From NCBI RefSeq assembly GCF_051488685.1, contig NZ_JBPSEH010000005.1, positions 124,001 through 188,000 on the forward strand: 64,000 nt of DNA, in the 5' to 3' direction. A model generated the notes under the pieces. It saw nothing but the letters and a program-made list of their open reading frames with translations. It ran no database searches and was not told where the DNA came from. The stretch comes from Melioribacter sp051488685 (GTDB lineage: Bacteria; Bacteroidota; Ignavibacteria; Ignavibacteriales; Melioribacteraceae). Shown piece after piece: positions 1-8,106 of the stretch. Position 1 is the first letter of the stretch. Every line of letters begins with the position of its first letter. A program made the translations under genes and the position numbers.

Positions 1-1187
1 TTGATAGCAAAACGAGCAATTGTTGCTGGGTTTTCCAGGTCTCGTATAAAATTTCCACTTAAATAATTTTTGGCTTTTTTCAGTTCGTCTTCGGATACTT
101 TCTCGTTCCGTATTCTTTTCATTTCTTTAAGGATCTCGGCAACTGCGCTGTCGGTTACGCTATTGCGCACTTGAGCAAATGCAAAGAAGGTTCCAACTAT
201 CGGATCGGAACGGAGTATGGAATAGGCGCCATAAGTATAAGCTTTATCTTCACGTAGATTCATAAATAATCTTCCTGTAGCGCTACCTCCTAAAATTAAA
301 TTAGTTACAGATGCTTTTATTGCATCTTCGGCTCCGACCTGTAGTTCTATTGGGTAACAAACCGATATAACGGATTGTACAGAATTTGCTCTGTCGACCA
401 TTGCAACTTTTGTAATAAGCGGGGATTTGGGTGTATTGTACTTATAATTTGGAACATCTCCTTTTTGCCAGCCGCCAAGATTTTTTTCTACCAGTTTTTT
501 TGCTTCTTTAAGTGTAATATCTCCAACAATAGCCAGATAAGAAATATTCGGTTTGAAAAAAGTTTGATAGTAATTTTTGCACTCCTCCAGACTGATGGCC
601 TTAAGAGTTTCTTCGGTTTCAAGTTCCCCGTAGGGATGTTCTTTTCCAAACATAAGAACGGAACGAAGTCGTTCTGCAATTGCATCTGGCTCGTCTTTAG
701 ATGCAGCTAAAGCAGAAATCATTTGTTTTTTAATCTTATCGAGTTCCTCCTGCTTGAATTCCGAATTCAAAATAACATCTGCCATAATTTCGAATATTTT
801 ATCTTTATATTTTGAAAGAGCCGATGCTGTTATATTATCTGCCGATGTCGAAAACGAAGCGCCCAGATAATCGATTTCTTCGTCAAGTTTGTCTTTTGTC
901 CTATTTTTTGTTCCGGTACGCAGCAATTCACCGACGGCTTCAACATATCCTTTTTGATCTTTTTGGAGAACTGGATCGGAATCCACTTGTAAGTAAAAAG
1001 TTACTCGGGGTAGTTTATGATTTTCCACAACAAACACTTTAAGACCGTTCGACAGCTCGAACGACTCGTACTGCCCGATTTGAATTTCGGGTGCAGGTCC
1101 CGCTTCAGGTAGTCGGCTTCTGTCGACCTGCGCAAAAGTGGAAACCAATCCCGCAACTAATAAAAGCGCAATTATCTTCTTAAACAT
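1..1187 (-). CDS. M16 family peptidase, inactive-type subunit (partial, C-terminus off window)
   Basis: Reads leftwards off the window edge, so about 395 N-terminal residues are visible. It begins with a signal peptide (MFKKIIALLLVAGLVSTFAQ), so the product is exported. The position where active M16 enzymes carry HxxEH reads VGELLRTG, so the zinc site is missing. The R/Y-type motif of the partner subunit is present (GRLFMNLREDKAYTYGAYS). This matches the non-catalytic half of M16B heterodimers. It lies 18 bases downstream of the catalytic subunit gene on the same strand, with a GGAG ribosome-binding site, so the two are probably co-transcribed and form a two-chain peptidase in the periplasm. 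Family assignment is firm. Pairing is inferred from order and complementary motifs. Confidence 0.88.
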   Translation of the reverse strand, partial: MFKKIIALLLVAGLVSTFAQVDRSRLPEAGPAPEIQIGQYESFELSNGLKVFVVENHKLPRVTFYLQVDSDPVLQKDQKGYVEAVGELLRTGTKNRTKDKLDEEIDYLGASFSTSADNITASALSKYKDKIFEIMADVILNSEFKQEELDKIKKQMISALAASKDEPDAIAERLRSVLMFGKEHPYGELETEETLKAISLEECKNYYQTFFKPNISYLAIVGDITLKEAKKLVEKNLGGWQKGDVPNYKYNTPKSPLITKVAMVDRANSVQSVISVCYPIELQVGAEDAIKASVTNLILGGSATGRLFMNLREDKAYTYGAYSILRSDPIVGTFFAFAQVRNSVTDSAVAEILKEMKRIRNEKVSEDELKKAKNYLSGNFIRDLENPATIARFAI

Positions 1188-1205
1188 TTTATACTCCATT
1201 AATTT

Positions 1206-2531
1206 TTATTTCTTTTCCATTGATTTGGGCAAATAGTAAAGCACTACTCTGTTGTCTTTTGTAAAGTATTTATTCGCCACACGTTTAATATCCTCGCGAG
1301 TAACTTTCATGTAACGTTCGATCTCTGTGTTTATTAGATTCGGGTCGCCAAAATATACCAGATAATCCGCTAAGTTTTCTGCAATACCTGCGACTCTTGA
1401 ATTCTGATTGACAAAATCCGATTCAATCTGGTTGCGCACTTTCTGAAATTCGTAGTCGCTTATCAATTCTTTTTTTACCTTATCGATTTCTGATTCGATT
1501 GCTTTTTCCAGTTCTTCAGCGTTAATCCCAACATTGGAAAGACCATAAACGATAAAAAGCCCTGGGTCTTCAAGCGACAGAGGTATGGAACCAACTGCAA
1601 GAGCCATCTGCTTTTTGTCTTTAATTTCTTTTTGAAGCCGAGCACTTTCTCCGCCAGACAATAATGTTGTAAGTAGACGCAATGCATAGTAATCTGGAGT
1701 CCCCTGTTCAGGTATATGATAAGCATAAACTACCATTGGAAGTTGAACATTGTCATAAACTACTTCTCGTATCTCTTTTTGTTGAGGCGGTTCAACTACG
1801 TCGGGTCGCGGAATTGTTTTATTACCCTTCGGAATCTCACTGAAATATTTATCTACTAACTTTTTTGTTTTCTCAATATCGATATCTCCAGCAATTGAAA
1901 GGGTGGCATTCTCAGGCACATAAAATGTTTTATAGAATTCGATAAATTCCTCCAGCTTTGCCTGATCGATATACTGTACGCTTCCGATAGGTATCCATCT
2001 ATACGGATGAACTTTATAAGCATTGCTGAATATTTTTTCGAGCAATGAACCGTAAGGACGATTTTCATAGCTTTGTTTTCGTTCTTCTTTTACTACTTTT
2101 CTTTGTGTTTCCACGCCTATGCTATCGATTTTCAAATGGAGCATTCTTTCGGACTCGAGATAGAGTCCCAGTTCAAGCTGGTTCGAAGGGAGGATTTCAT
2201 AATAAAATGTCCTGTCGAACGAAGTATTTGCATTCAGCTGGCCTCCTGCAGATTCCACAATTTTAAAATATTCTCCCCTGCCGATATTAGGTGAACCCTC
2301 GAACATCAAGTGCTCGAAAAAGTGCGCAAAGCCCGTTCGTTCAGGGTCTTCGTTTTTGCTTCCGACGTGATACAATACTGTAACCGCTACAATCGGAGTC
2401 GAATTATCCTGATGTAGAATAACGTTCAAACCATTATCGAGTTTATAATGAACAAACTCGATCTTTTTAGTTTGAGCTGTTATAAATCCAGCAATCAGAA
2501 AAAGAATTAAAAATGAGATGTGTCTTTTCAT
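1206..2531 (-). CDS. M16 family zinc peptidase, catalytic subunit
   Basis: 441 residues. The chosen start gives a clear signal peptide (MKRHISFLILFLIAGFITAQ) and has GGAG six bases upstream. An in-frame extension of 35 residues reaches 2636 but has no ribosome site and would bury the signal peptide. The inverted zinc-binding motif HFFEH is at residues 70-74, and the distal glutamate region (VVKEERKQ) follows about 75 residues later. Two M16 domains fill the length. The likely role is degradation of peptides or misfolded segments in the periplasm, with the downstream gene supplying the R/Y subunit. Divergent from the histidine kinase at 2646, so the 114 bases between hold both promoters. Confidence 0.92.
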   Translation of the reverse strand: MKRHISFLILFLIAGFITAQTKKIEFVHYKLDNGLNVILHQDNSTPIVAVTVLYHVGSKNEDPERTGFAHFFEHLMFEGSPNIGRGEYFKIVESAGGQLNANTSFDRTFYYEILPSNQLELGLYLESERMLHLKIDSIGVETQRKVVKEERKQSYENRPYGSLLEKIFSNAYKVHPYRWIPIGSVQYIDQAKLEEFIEFYKTFYVPENATLSIAGDIDIEKTKKLVDKYFSEIPKGNKTIPRPDVVEPPQQKEIREVVYDNVQLPMVVYAYHIPEQGTPDYYALRLLTTLLSGGESARLQKEIKDKKQMALAVGSIPLSLEDPGLFIVYGLSNVGINAEELEKAIESEIDKVKKELISDYEFQKVRNQIESDFVNQNSRVAGIAENLADYLVYFGDPNLINTEIERYMKVTREDIKRVANKYFTKDNRVVLYYLPKSMEKK

Positions 2532-2645
2532 CGATTCTCCATTAATAAATTGGGATGATGTTCTATAATTAAGTCCTCTTAGAAAATAATACAAAATTTT
2601 ATTTATATTAAATAAAAAAAACTCTAACTTGCCCACGGTGACTAA

Positions 2646-5480
2646 ATGGAGAAAAAAATTAATAATAACTTAACAATTTTTTTGAAGAAAAGGCCGTTTA
2701 AAATTGCAACTCGCTATTTTCTTGTCTCATCAACTTTTACGGTCATCTCAATCCTTCTGACTTTCACTATTGAAACTGACGCCTATACATTAAAAATAGC
2801 TGCAATAACACAAGCAGTAGCTTATATACTCCTTACAGCATTGATACTTTATTATCTTCTCCAATACGACACAAAACAAATACTGCAGCAAAACGAAGAA
2901 TTGATTGAACAAGAGAAGAGATGGAATTATGCTTTTGAAGGGGCAGGCGATGGTGTCTGGGATTGGAACTTAAAAACAAACGAAGTCTATTTCTCAAAAA
3001 ACTGGAAGACCATGCTTGGTTATAAAGAAGACGAAATAAAAAACTACTACACGGAATGGGAAAGTCGACTTCACCCTGACGATAAAGAATTTGTTTTAAA
3101 AAAGCTAAACGATTATCTGGCAGGCAAATCGGAGATGTATTCGGTAGAAAGTAGATTGCGCACAAAAGATGGTTCCTACAAATGGATACTGGATCGTGGT
3201 AAAATTTTTGAGTGGGATTCAGATGGTAAACCTCTCCGCATGATCGGCACTCACACCGATATTTCTGAATTAAAAAAGTTGAAAGAAGAAAAAGAATATT
3301 TACTCAATCAGCTACAATTGGAATTCGAAAGAATGCCAATTGGCATGATACTACTTAATAGCGACTTTACCGTTAAAGACTGGAATCCTTCAGCTGAAAA
3401 TATTTTCGGCTACAAAAAAGAAGACATAATAAATAAAAAAATTCACGACTTCATTACGCTGCCGGAAAATCGCAGTGCAATTGAGAATCAAATCAATAGT
3501 TTGATTAAGCAAAACGATACTCTCCAATCAACTGAAATTAATGTTACTAAAAATGGAAAACAGATTATATGTGAATGGTACAACACTCCACTCTATGATC
3601 ATAGTAGAAAGTTTAAAGGGTTGATGTCGATGGTGATCGATGTTACTGAAGTAAAAAAACAAGAAGAAGAAGTTTCTCGCAACAAAGAATTGCTAAACCG
3701 TATACTCGATACAAGTCCCGTCGGAATAATATCAGTTAATCAGGATGGAATAATTACTTTTGCAAACGAAGCTGCTCACGACATCCTATCATTCGATAAA
3801 GAAAATCTGATAAACAAATGTTGTCATTCTATTGAATTCAATTTTTATACTGCCGAAGGAGAACTGCTTGCAGAGATTGAATATCCATTTAATATAGTGA
3901 AGAGACGTGGCGAAATAATAAGAGATAAACTTTATGGTTATAAAAGCGCCGAAGGGTTTAAAATTCTGTCGGTCAATTCGACTCCGTTAAGAAGCCACCA
4001 TGACAAATTCGAAGGGGTTGTTTGTACAATTGAAGATATAACCGATCACTATAAAATTGAAAATGCGCTCAAAGAGAGTGAAAAAAAATTCAGAATTTTA
4101 TTTATGAATAATCCGCACCCGATGTGGATCTACGACGTCGATACGATGAAATTTATTGAAGTAAACGATGCGGCAATTTTTCACTATGGTTATTCAAAAG
4201 AAGAATTTCTAAGTATGAAATTAACAGATATCCGCCCAGAAGAAGATATCCCTTATTTAATTCGAAGCGTACGCGAGGATACCGAGATTACACAGCGACA
4301 TCGTGGGTGGCGTCACCGCAAGAAAGACGGTACTATTATATACGTTGAAATCAGTTCACACGCACTGCCACATACTTTAGGAGGAAATTATCGACTAGTA
4401 ACTGCCATTGACATAACCGAGCAATATCTGGCAGAAAAAGCACTGCAGGAAAACGAAGAGAAATTCCGCATCTTGACCGAAACAACTTCGAGTGCAATAT
4501 TTATTTATCAGGACAATAAATTTGTTTATCTCAATCCTTACACAGAAATAATTACTGGTTATTCAAAAGACGAATTGATGGAAATGGAGGTCTGGAATCT
4601 AATTCATCCTGATTTCCGGGATGAAGTAATGAAAATAGGAATAGCGCGGCTTGAAGGCAAAGCAGTACCTAACAGGTACTCTTTTAAAATAATTACAAAA
4701 GACGGAACGGAACGTTGGATAGAACTTTCAGCAGGTACAATTCTATACAAAAACAAACCTGCGGCAATCGGAACTGCATTCGACATTACTGTAATGAAAA
4801 ATGCAGAAACAATATTGAACGAATCGAGAGAGCGATACCGACAGCTCGTATTGCACATGCAAACATTAAGAGAATCCGAACGGGCAGCAATTGCGCGCGA
4901 GATGCACGACGAATTAGGACAATTATTAACTTCTCTTAAAATGAACCTCTCAATTATAAAAAGAGATATCGTTGAAAAAAAAATTCAGGATATAAACACA
5001 ATTATTACCGAACTCGATTCAATGTCGGGCGTAATCGACAGAGCGGTAGCAGGTGTAAGAAAAATGATAACAGAGCTAAGACCCGAAGTTCTGGACAAAC
5101 TTGGATTGATACCCGCTATCGAATGGCTGGTTGAGAATTTTAAGAAGACAACAAAAATCGACTGCTCATATAAATTTTCTGATGAATCGATACAACTTGA
5201 CTCAGATAAAGAACTGGTAATTTTCAGAATCATACAGGAAGCTTTAACAAATATCAGCAGGCACTCAAAAGCCACAAAAGTAAGCGTATCGTTAACTAAG
5301 AAAGAAGGTTCGATACATCTAATTATTAAAGATAACGGGGTCGGCTTCGATAATAAAATGCTGGCTGACAAAAAAACATTTGGTTTAATGGGCATGCAAG
5401 AAAGAGCATCTTCGATAGGTGCCACTTTTGAAATCGAAAGCAAAAAAGGACAGGGCACTGTCATTAAGTTAGTCCTATGA
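2646..5480 (+). CDS. Membrane-anchored five-PAS sensor histidine kinase (NarL-partner type)
   Basis: 944 residues. Two transmembrane helices near the N-terminus (about 22-42 and 50-72) flank a very short loop, so there is no real periplasmic sensor. Five PAS/PAC units follow (about 90-210, 225-335, 345-470, 480-595, 605-720). A HisKA_3 dimerisation domain then carries the phospho-accepting histidine in AREMHDELGQ (H754), and a HATPase domain has the N-box (EALTNISRHS) and G-box (DNGVGFD). This architecture phosphorylates LuxR/NarL-type regulators, and such a regulator is encoded 69 bases downstream. The number of PAS units suggests internal redox, ligand or energy sensing; no ligand can be read from sequence. 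No good ribosome site is visible before the ATG. Confidence 0.93.
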   Translation: MEKKINNNLTIFLKKRPFKIATRYFLVSSTFTVISILLTFTIETDAYTLKIAAITQAVAYILLTALILYYLLQYDTKQILQQNEELIEQEKRWNYAFEGAGDGVWDWNLKTNEVYFSKNWKTMLGYKEDEIKNYYTEWESRLHPDDKEFVLKKLNDYLAGKSEMYSVESRLRTKDGSYKWILDRGKIFEWDSDGKPLRMIGTHTDISELKKLKEEKEYLLNQLQLEFERMPIGMILLNSDFTVKDWNPSAENIFGYKKEDIINKKIHDFITLPENRSAIENQINSLIKQNDTLQSTEINVTKNGKQIICEWYNTPLYDHSRKFKGLMSMVIDVTEVKKQEEEVSRNKELLNRILDTSPVGIISVNQDGIITFANEAAHDILSFDKENLINKCCHSIEFNFYTAEGELLAEIEYPFNIVKRRGEIIRDKLYGYKSAEGFKILSVNSTPLRSHHDKFEGVVCTIEDITDHYKIENALKESEKKFRILFMNNPHPMWIYDVDTMKFIEVNDAAIFHYGYSKEEFLSMKLTDIRPEEDIPYLIRSVREDTEITQRHRGWRHRKKDGTIIYVEISSHALPHTLGGNYRLVTAIDITEQYLAEKALQENEEKFRILTETTSSAIFIYQDNKFVYLNPYTEIITGYSKDELMEMEVWNLIHPDFRDEVMKIGIARLEGKAVPNRYSFKIITKDGTERWIELSAGTILYKNKPAAIGTAFDITVMKNAETILNESRERYRQLVLHMQTLRESERAAIAREMHDELGQLLTSLKMNLSIIKRDIVEKKIQDINTIITELDSMSGVIDRAVAGVRKMITELRPEVLDKLGLIPAIEWLVENFKKTTKIDCSYKFSDESIQLDSDKELVIFRIIQEALTNISRHSKATKVSVSLTKKEGSIHLIIKDNGVGFDNKMLADKKTFGLMGMQERASSIGATFEIESKKGQGTVIKLVL

Positions 5481-5515
5481 TGGATGTCATCAATGACTTT
5501 ACTTTTTACATAAAA

Positions 5516-5546
5516 TAACCTTAAATTAAAATCACAATTAAGGTTA
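5516..5546 (+). promoter_or_regulatory. Inverted repeat overlapping the ribosome-binding site of the response regulator
   Basis: Arms TAACCTTAA (5516-5524) and TTAAGGTTA (5538-5546) are perfect complements separated by 13 bases. The second arm contains the AAGG ribosome-binding site for the ATG at 5550. It could be an RNA hairpin limiting translation or a dimeric operator for the regulator itself. The structure is seen; the function is inferred. Confidence 0.45.
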
Positions 5547-5549
5547 GCT

Positions 5550-6185
5550 ATGTTAACTATATATATAGCCGACGACCATTCATTGATCAGAGAGGGAATT
5601 AAGAATCTTATCAAACACGAATCCGGTATGAAAGTAATCGGGGAAACCGGAAATCCATTCGATATCATTGATGATATATTAAAATTAAAGCCAGACATTG
5701 TTATACTCGATCTGGCAATGCCAGGCAAAAGCGGTCTTGATGTACTCAAAGACATTAAGAATATTTCACCGAAAACAAAAGTGCTGGTTATGACCATGAT
5801 GCCTGAGGATCAGTTTGCCAAAAGAACATTAAAGGCAGGTGCTTCCGGATATATTACAAAAGATTCTGCAGTCGACGAAATAATTAATGCAATCCACAAA
5901 ATATCTGCAGGTAGAAAATATATCTCACAATCACTCGCTGAAAAGTTAGCTGAAGATCTGGAAGACAAAAAAACAAATAAAGAACCATTAGAACTTTTAT
6001 CTGACCGTGAAATACAAATTCTTAAATTAATTTCTTCAGGCAAACCGCAAACTGAAATTGCCCGCGAACTTAATCTCAGTGTTTCGACTGTAAACACTTA
6101 CCGCAGTCGCATGCTCGATAAATTAGGTCTCAAGTCTACAGCTGAACTCATTCGATTTGCACTTCAACATCAATTAAATGAATAA
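5550..6185 (+). CDS. NarL/FixJ family response regulator
   Basis: 211 residues. The receiver domain has acidic pair D8/D9, phospho-acceptor D54 (VILDLAMPG), T82 and K104. A LuxR-type helix-turn-helix follows at about 145-208 (SDREIQILKLI, then TEIARELNLSVSTVNTYRSR). It is the expected partner of the upstream HisKA_3 kinase. On phosphorylation it should dimerise and bind DNA; target genes are not identifiable here. The ribosome site AAGG is embedded in the inverted repeat at 5516-5546, which may allow autoregulation. Confidence 0.95.
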   Translation: MLTIYIADDHSLIREGIKNLIKHESGMKVIGETGNPFDIIDDILKLKPDIVILDLAMPGKSGLDVLKDIKNISPKTKVLVMTMMPEDQFAKRTLKAGASGYITKDSAVDEIINAIHKISAGRKYISQSLAEKLAEDLEDKKTNKEPLELLSDREIQILKLISSGKPQTEIARELNLSVSTVNTYRSRMLDKLGLKSTAELIRFALQHQLNE

Positions 6186-6300
6186 TCTTGTAGGAATATT
6201 ACGACACCATTTTGATTGATTTTACTACTTTTTTCCTTCTCTCAGAGCTTTATATTTAATTTTAACTAAAAGAATCGTGCACATAATTTCTAAGCCTATT

Positions 6301-6672
6301 ATGAAAAGAGTTCTTATAGTAGACGATTCCTCCATTGTTCGACAAAATCTTAAAAAGATTATCGATTCGATTGATGGCATTGAACTTTACGGTGAAGCCG
6401 AAGATTATCAATCTGCCATCGAAAAAATTAAAAATGAGATGCCCGACATTTTGATTCTCGATATTAATCTGGGTGAAAAAAGTGGAATTGATATCCTGTA
6501 TAAAATTAAAAACAGATCTAACTCTGAGCCGATTGTAATTATGTTTACAAATTACACAGACCCAATTTTCAGAAAAGCTGCAAAAGATGCAGAATATTTT
6601 TTTGACAAGTCAACTGAAATTGATAAGTTAATAACTACTCTACAAGAATTAGGCAAGAACTGTATAGATTAG
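6301..6672 (+). CDS. Receiver-domain-only response regulator
   Basis: 123 residues, a single CheY-like receiver without output domain. All key residues are present: D8/D9, phospho-acceptor D54 (LILDINLGEKSG), threonine in MFTNYTDP and lysine in FFDKSTE. The start is the ATG at 6301; a GTG eight codons upstream would add an unrelated tail. As a stand-alone receiver it should act by protein-protein contact, for example with a kinase, phosphatase or the flagellar/gliding machinery. It sits just after the kinase/regulator pair and may take phosphate from that kinase. Its partner is unknown. Confidence 0.88.
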   Translation: MKRVLIVDDSSIVRQNLKKIIDSIDGIELYGEAEDYQSAIEKIKNEMPDILILDINLGEKSGIDILYKIKNRSNSEPIVIMFTNYTDPIFRKAAKDAEYFFDKSTEIDKLITTLQELGKNCID

Positions 6673-6784
6673 TAGTAATTTTACTACTTTCTTAATTGAC
6701 GTTTTTTGACATAAAAATAACTTTTTTACTATTTGAGGATTTTTATTTGTTCTTTAAGTTGCTGGAAAAATTTTCGTTGCGTAT

Positions 6785-7177
6785 ATGAGATTGCTTGTTT
6801 TCGAATACTCAAATGATATCAGGAAAATAATTGCTAAACAAATTGAGTTGATAAATTCAAATGCAGATATTATTTTGACCAAGAATCTTTACGGAACCGT
6901 TAAAGAATTATCCAAAAGTTCTTTTGATATTATAATAATAGATGGCGATAGCACCGAAGGAGAATTAAAGAAAGTAATCGAACTGGCAAGAGCTAAAAAA
7001 AACGACACTGTTATTATGCTTCTGACATCTTATGATATACCAATATTAAGGAAGCGATTTTTCGATTTAGGTATCGATTATAATTTCGACAAGCTGAAAG
7101 AATTTGATAGTTTTTTGAAAATACTTAGAACTGTTATTACCGATATTGAAGAAAAAGAAAGAAACAAAGCAGTGTAA
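6785..7177 (+). CDS. Degenerate receiver-domain protein (pseudo-receiver)
   Basis: 130 residues with the alternating fold of a CheY-like receiver. The first strand ends in FEYSND rather than the usual acidic pair. An aspartate at the phospho-site position remains (D53, IIIIDGDS), with a threonine (LLTSYD) and a lysine (FDKLKEF) further on. The metal-binding acidic pocket is therefore reduced, and phosphorylation is doubtful. A C-terminal charged helix (DIEEKERNKAV) extends beyond the domain. It lies 112 bases after the intact receiver gene and probably arose by duplication. It may work as a constitutive or ligand-controlled binding module. Confidence 0.75.
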   Translation: MRLLVFEYSNDIRKIIAKQIELINSNADIILTKNLYGTVKELSKSSFDIIIIDGDSTEGELKKVIELARAKKNDTVIMLLTSYDIPILRKRFFDLGIDYNFDKLKEFDSFLKILRTVITDIEEKERNKAV

Positions 7178-7222
7178 AAATTTTTCTCAACTTAGCATTA
7201 TATTTTTTTATTCTGTTCTTTT

Positions 7223-7230
7223 TATATTTG
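7223..7230 (+). promoter_or_regulatory. Bacteroidota-type -7 promoter box (TATATTTG)
   Basis: Exact match to the TAnnTTTG consensus. No clear TTTG at the expected -33 spacing. Transcription would start near 7236 and run straight into the foldable block at 7287-7351. No protein gene starts within 800 bases, so a small RNA or long leader is the likely product. Confidence 0.35.
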
Positions 7231-7286
7231 TCTCGGTAAATAAATTATAACTCAACTAGAAAGATTTTAACACCCTCAACTACTAT

Positions 7287-7351
7287 ATAGAGGGGAGCAT
7301 GCTCAGAGAGATGTTTTGCCCTCGACATCTCTTTCCTCCGCTTCCCTCTAT
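7287..7351 (+). ncRNA. Candidate structured RNA (nested hairpins)
   Basis: Outer stem ATAGAGGG (7287-7294) pairs with CCCTCTAT (7344-7351). Inner stem 7305-7314 pairs with 7325-7334, ten pairs with one G-U, around a ten-base loop. Between the arms is the palindrome GAGCATGCTC (7295-7304), and GGAG (7294-7297) could also pair with CTCC (7336-7339). The block is far richer in G+C than its surroundings and follows a promoter-like box by about 50 bases. I do not recognise the family. No strong terminator follows. Small RNA, leader element or plain repeat are all possible. Confidence 0.35.
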
Positions 7352-8106
7352 CCCCTTCCTAATTTGTAAATTATTTTTGCAATTAAGCACAGACAGTACA
7401 TATTGAATTTTAGGCAAAATTAAGTATAAAATTCTATTTGAAGCTTATTGCGGTTAAATGCTGCAGCATTCGGATAAATGCTAGCAGAAAATTTAACATA
7501 GGAATCTCTAAAAAAATCCTACTTAATTATAGTTTCTTTCCTTTTCTCAATACTGGATTCTTTTTGCCCACATGTTATTGCATTGATAACTAAGCAATTC
7601 AAATGAAAAAGTATTTTTCCTCTATTAATCATTAAAAAGAAGATAAGATATAATTATTTCGCCAGATCTCAGTCAATAAAATAGAAACTATCGAGAAGGA
7701 ATAATTATCAAGAAGTGATTATCAGCTAATCAAAAAAGTATTATCGTAAATGAATGTGGAATATAAATTTTATACCTATCTGAATTTGCAAACTCTTTCC
7801 GTTGAGCGAAATCGCAAAACTATTGAAGATGAATTGTTTTAACTAACCAACCAATACTTTTATTTAACTCTGTAATCTACTCTGCACCGCCTGATAAGGA
7901 TCCCGATAAATACCAGCATATGTAGAATATCTTAAATTATGGCATGTGCATTTATTGAAAGACACCCAGCTGCTTATTTGTTTATACACAAAACTTCTGC
8001 CAATAATAATGAAAAAATATTAATCGATAAGTAGTCTTATATACTTTAAAAAAGTGCTTTTTTTTCGATAATAGCAACAGTCATATAATTACTTAATGGA
8101 GTTTAT

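Larger units (their letters stand above)
7178..8106. other. 929-base intergenic region with no convincing gene
   Basis: Very A+T-rich. It holds a -7-type promoter box (7223-7230) and a G+C-richer foldable block (7287-7351), listed separately. Two tiny open frames occur (30 codons at 7750-7842, 31 codons at 7939-8034). Neither has a ribosome site or recognisable family. The last 20 bases carry the GGAG site of the chemoreceptor gene. The rest shows nothing I can name. Confidence 0.6.

Noticed and set aside
4985..5797. 270-codon minus-strand open frame
   Set aside because: It lies opposite the histidine kinase and response regulator, whose domains are complete. No ribosome site and no family resemblance.
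7750..8034. Two short open frames of 30 and 31 codons in the large gap
   Set aside because: No ribosome-binding sites, no recognisable motif and A+T-rich composition; chance frames are expected.
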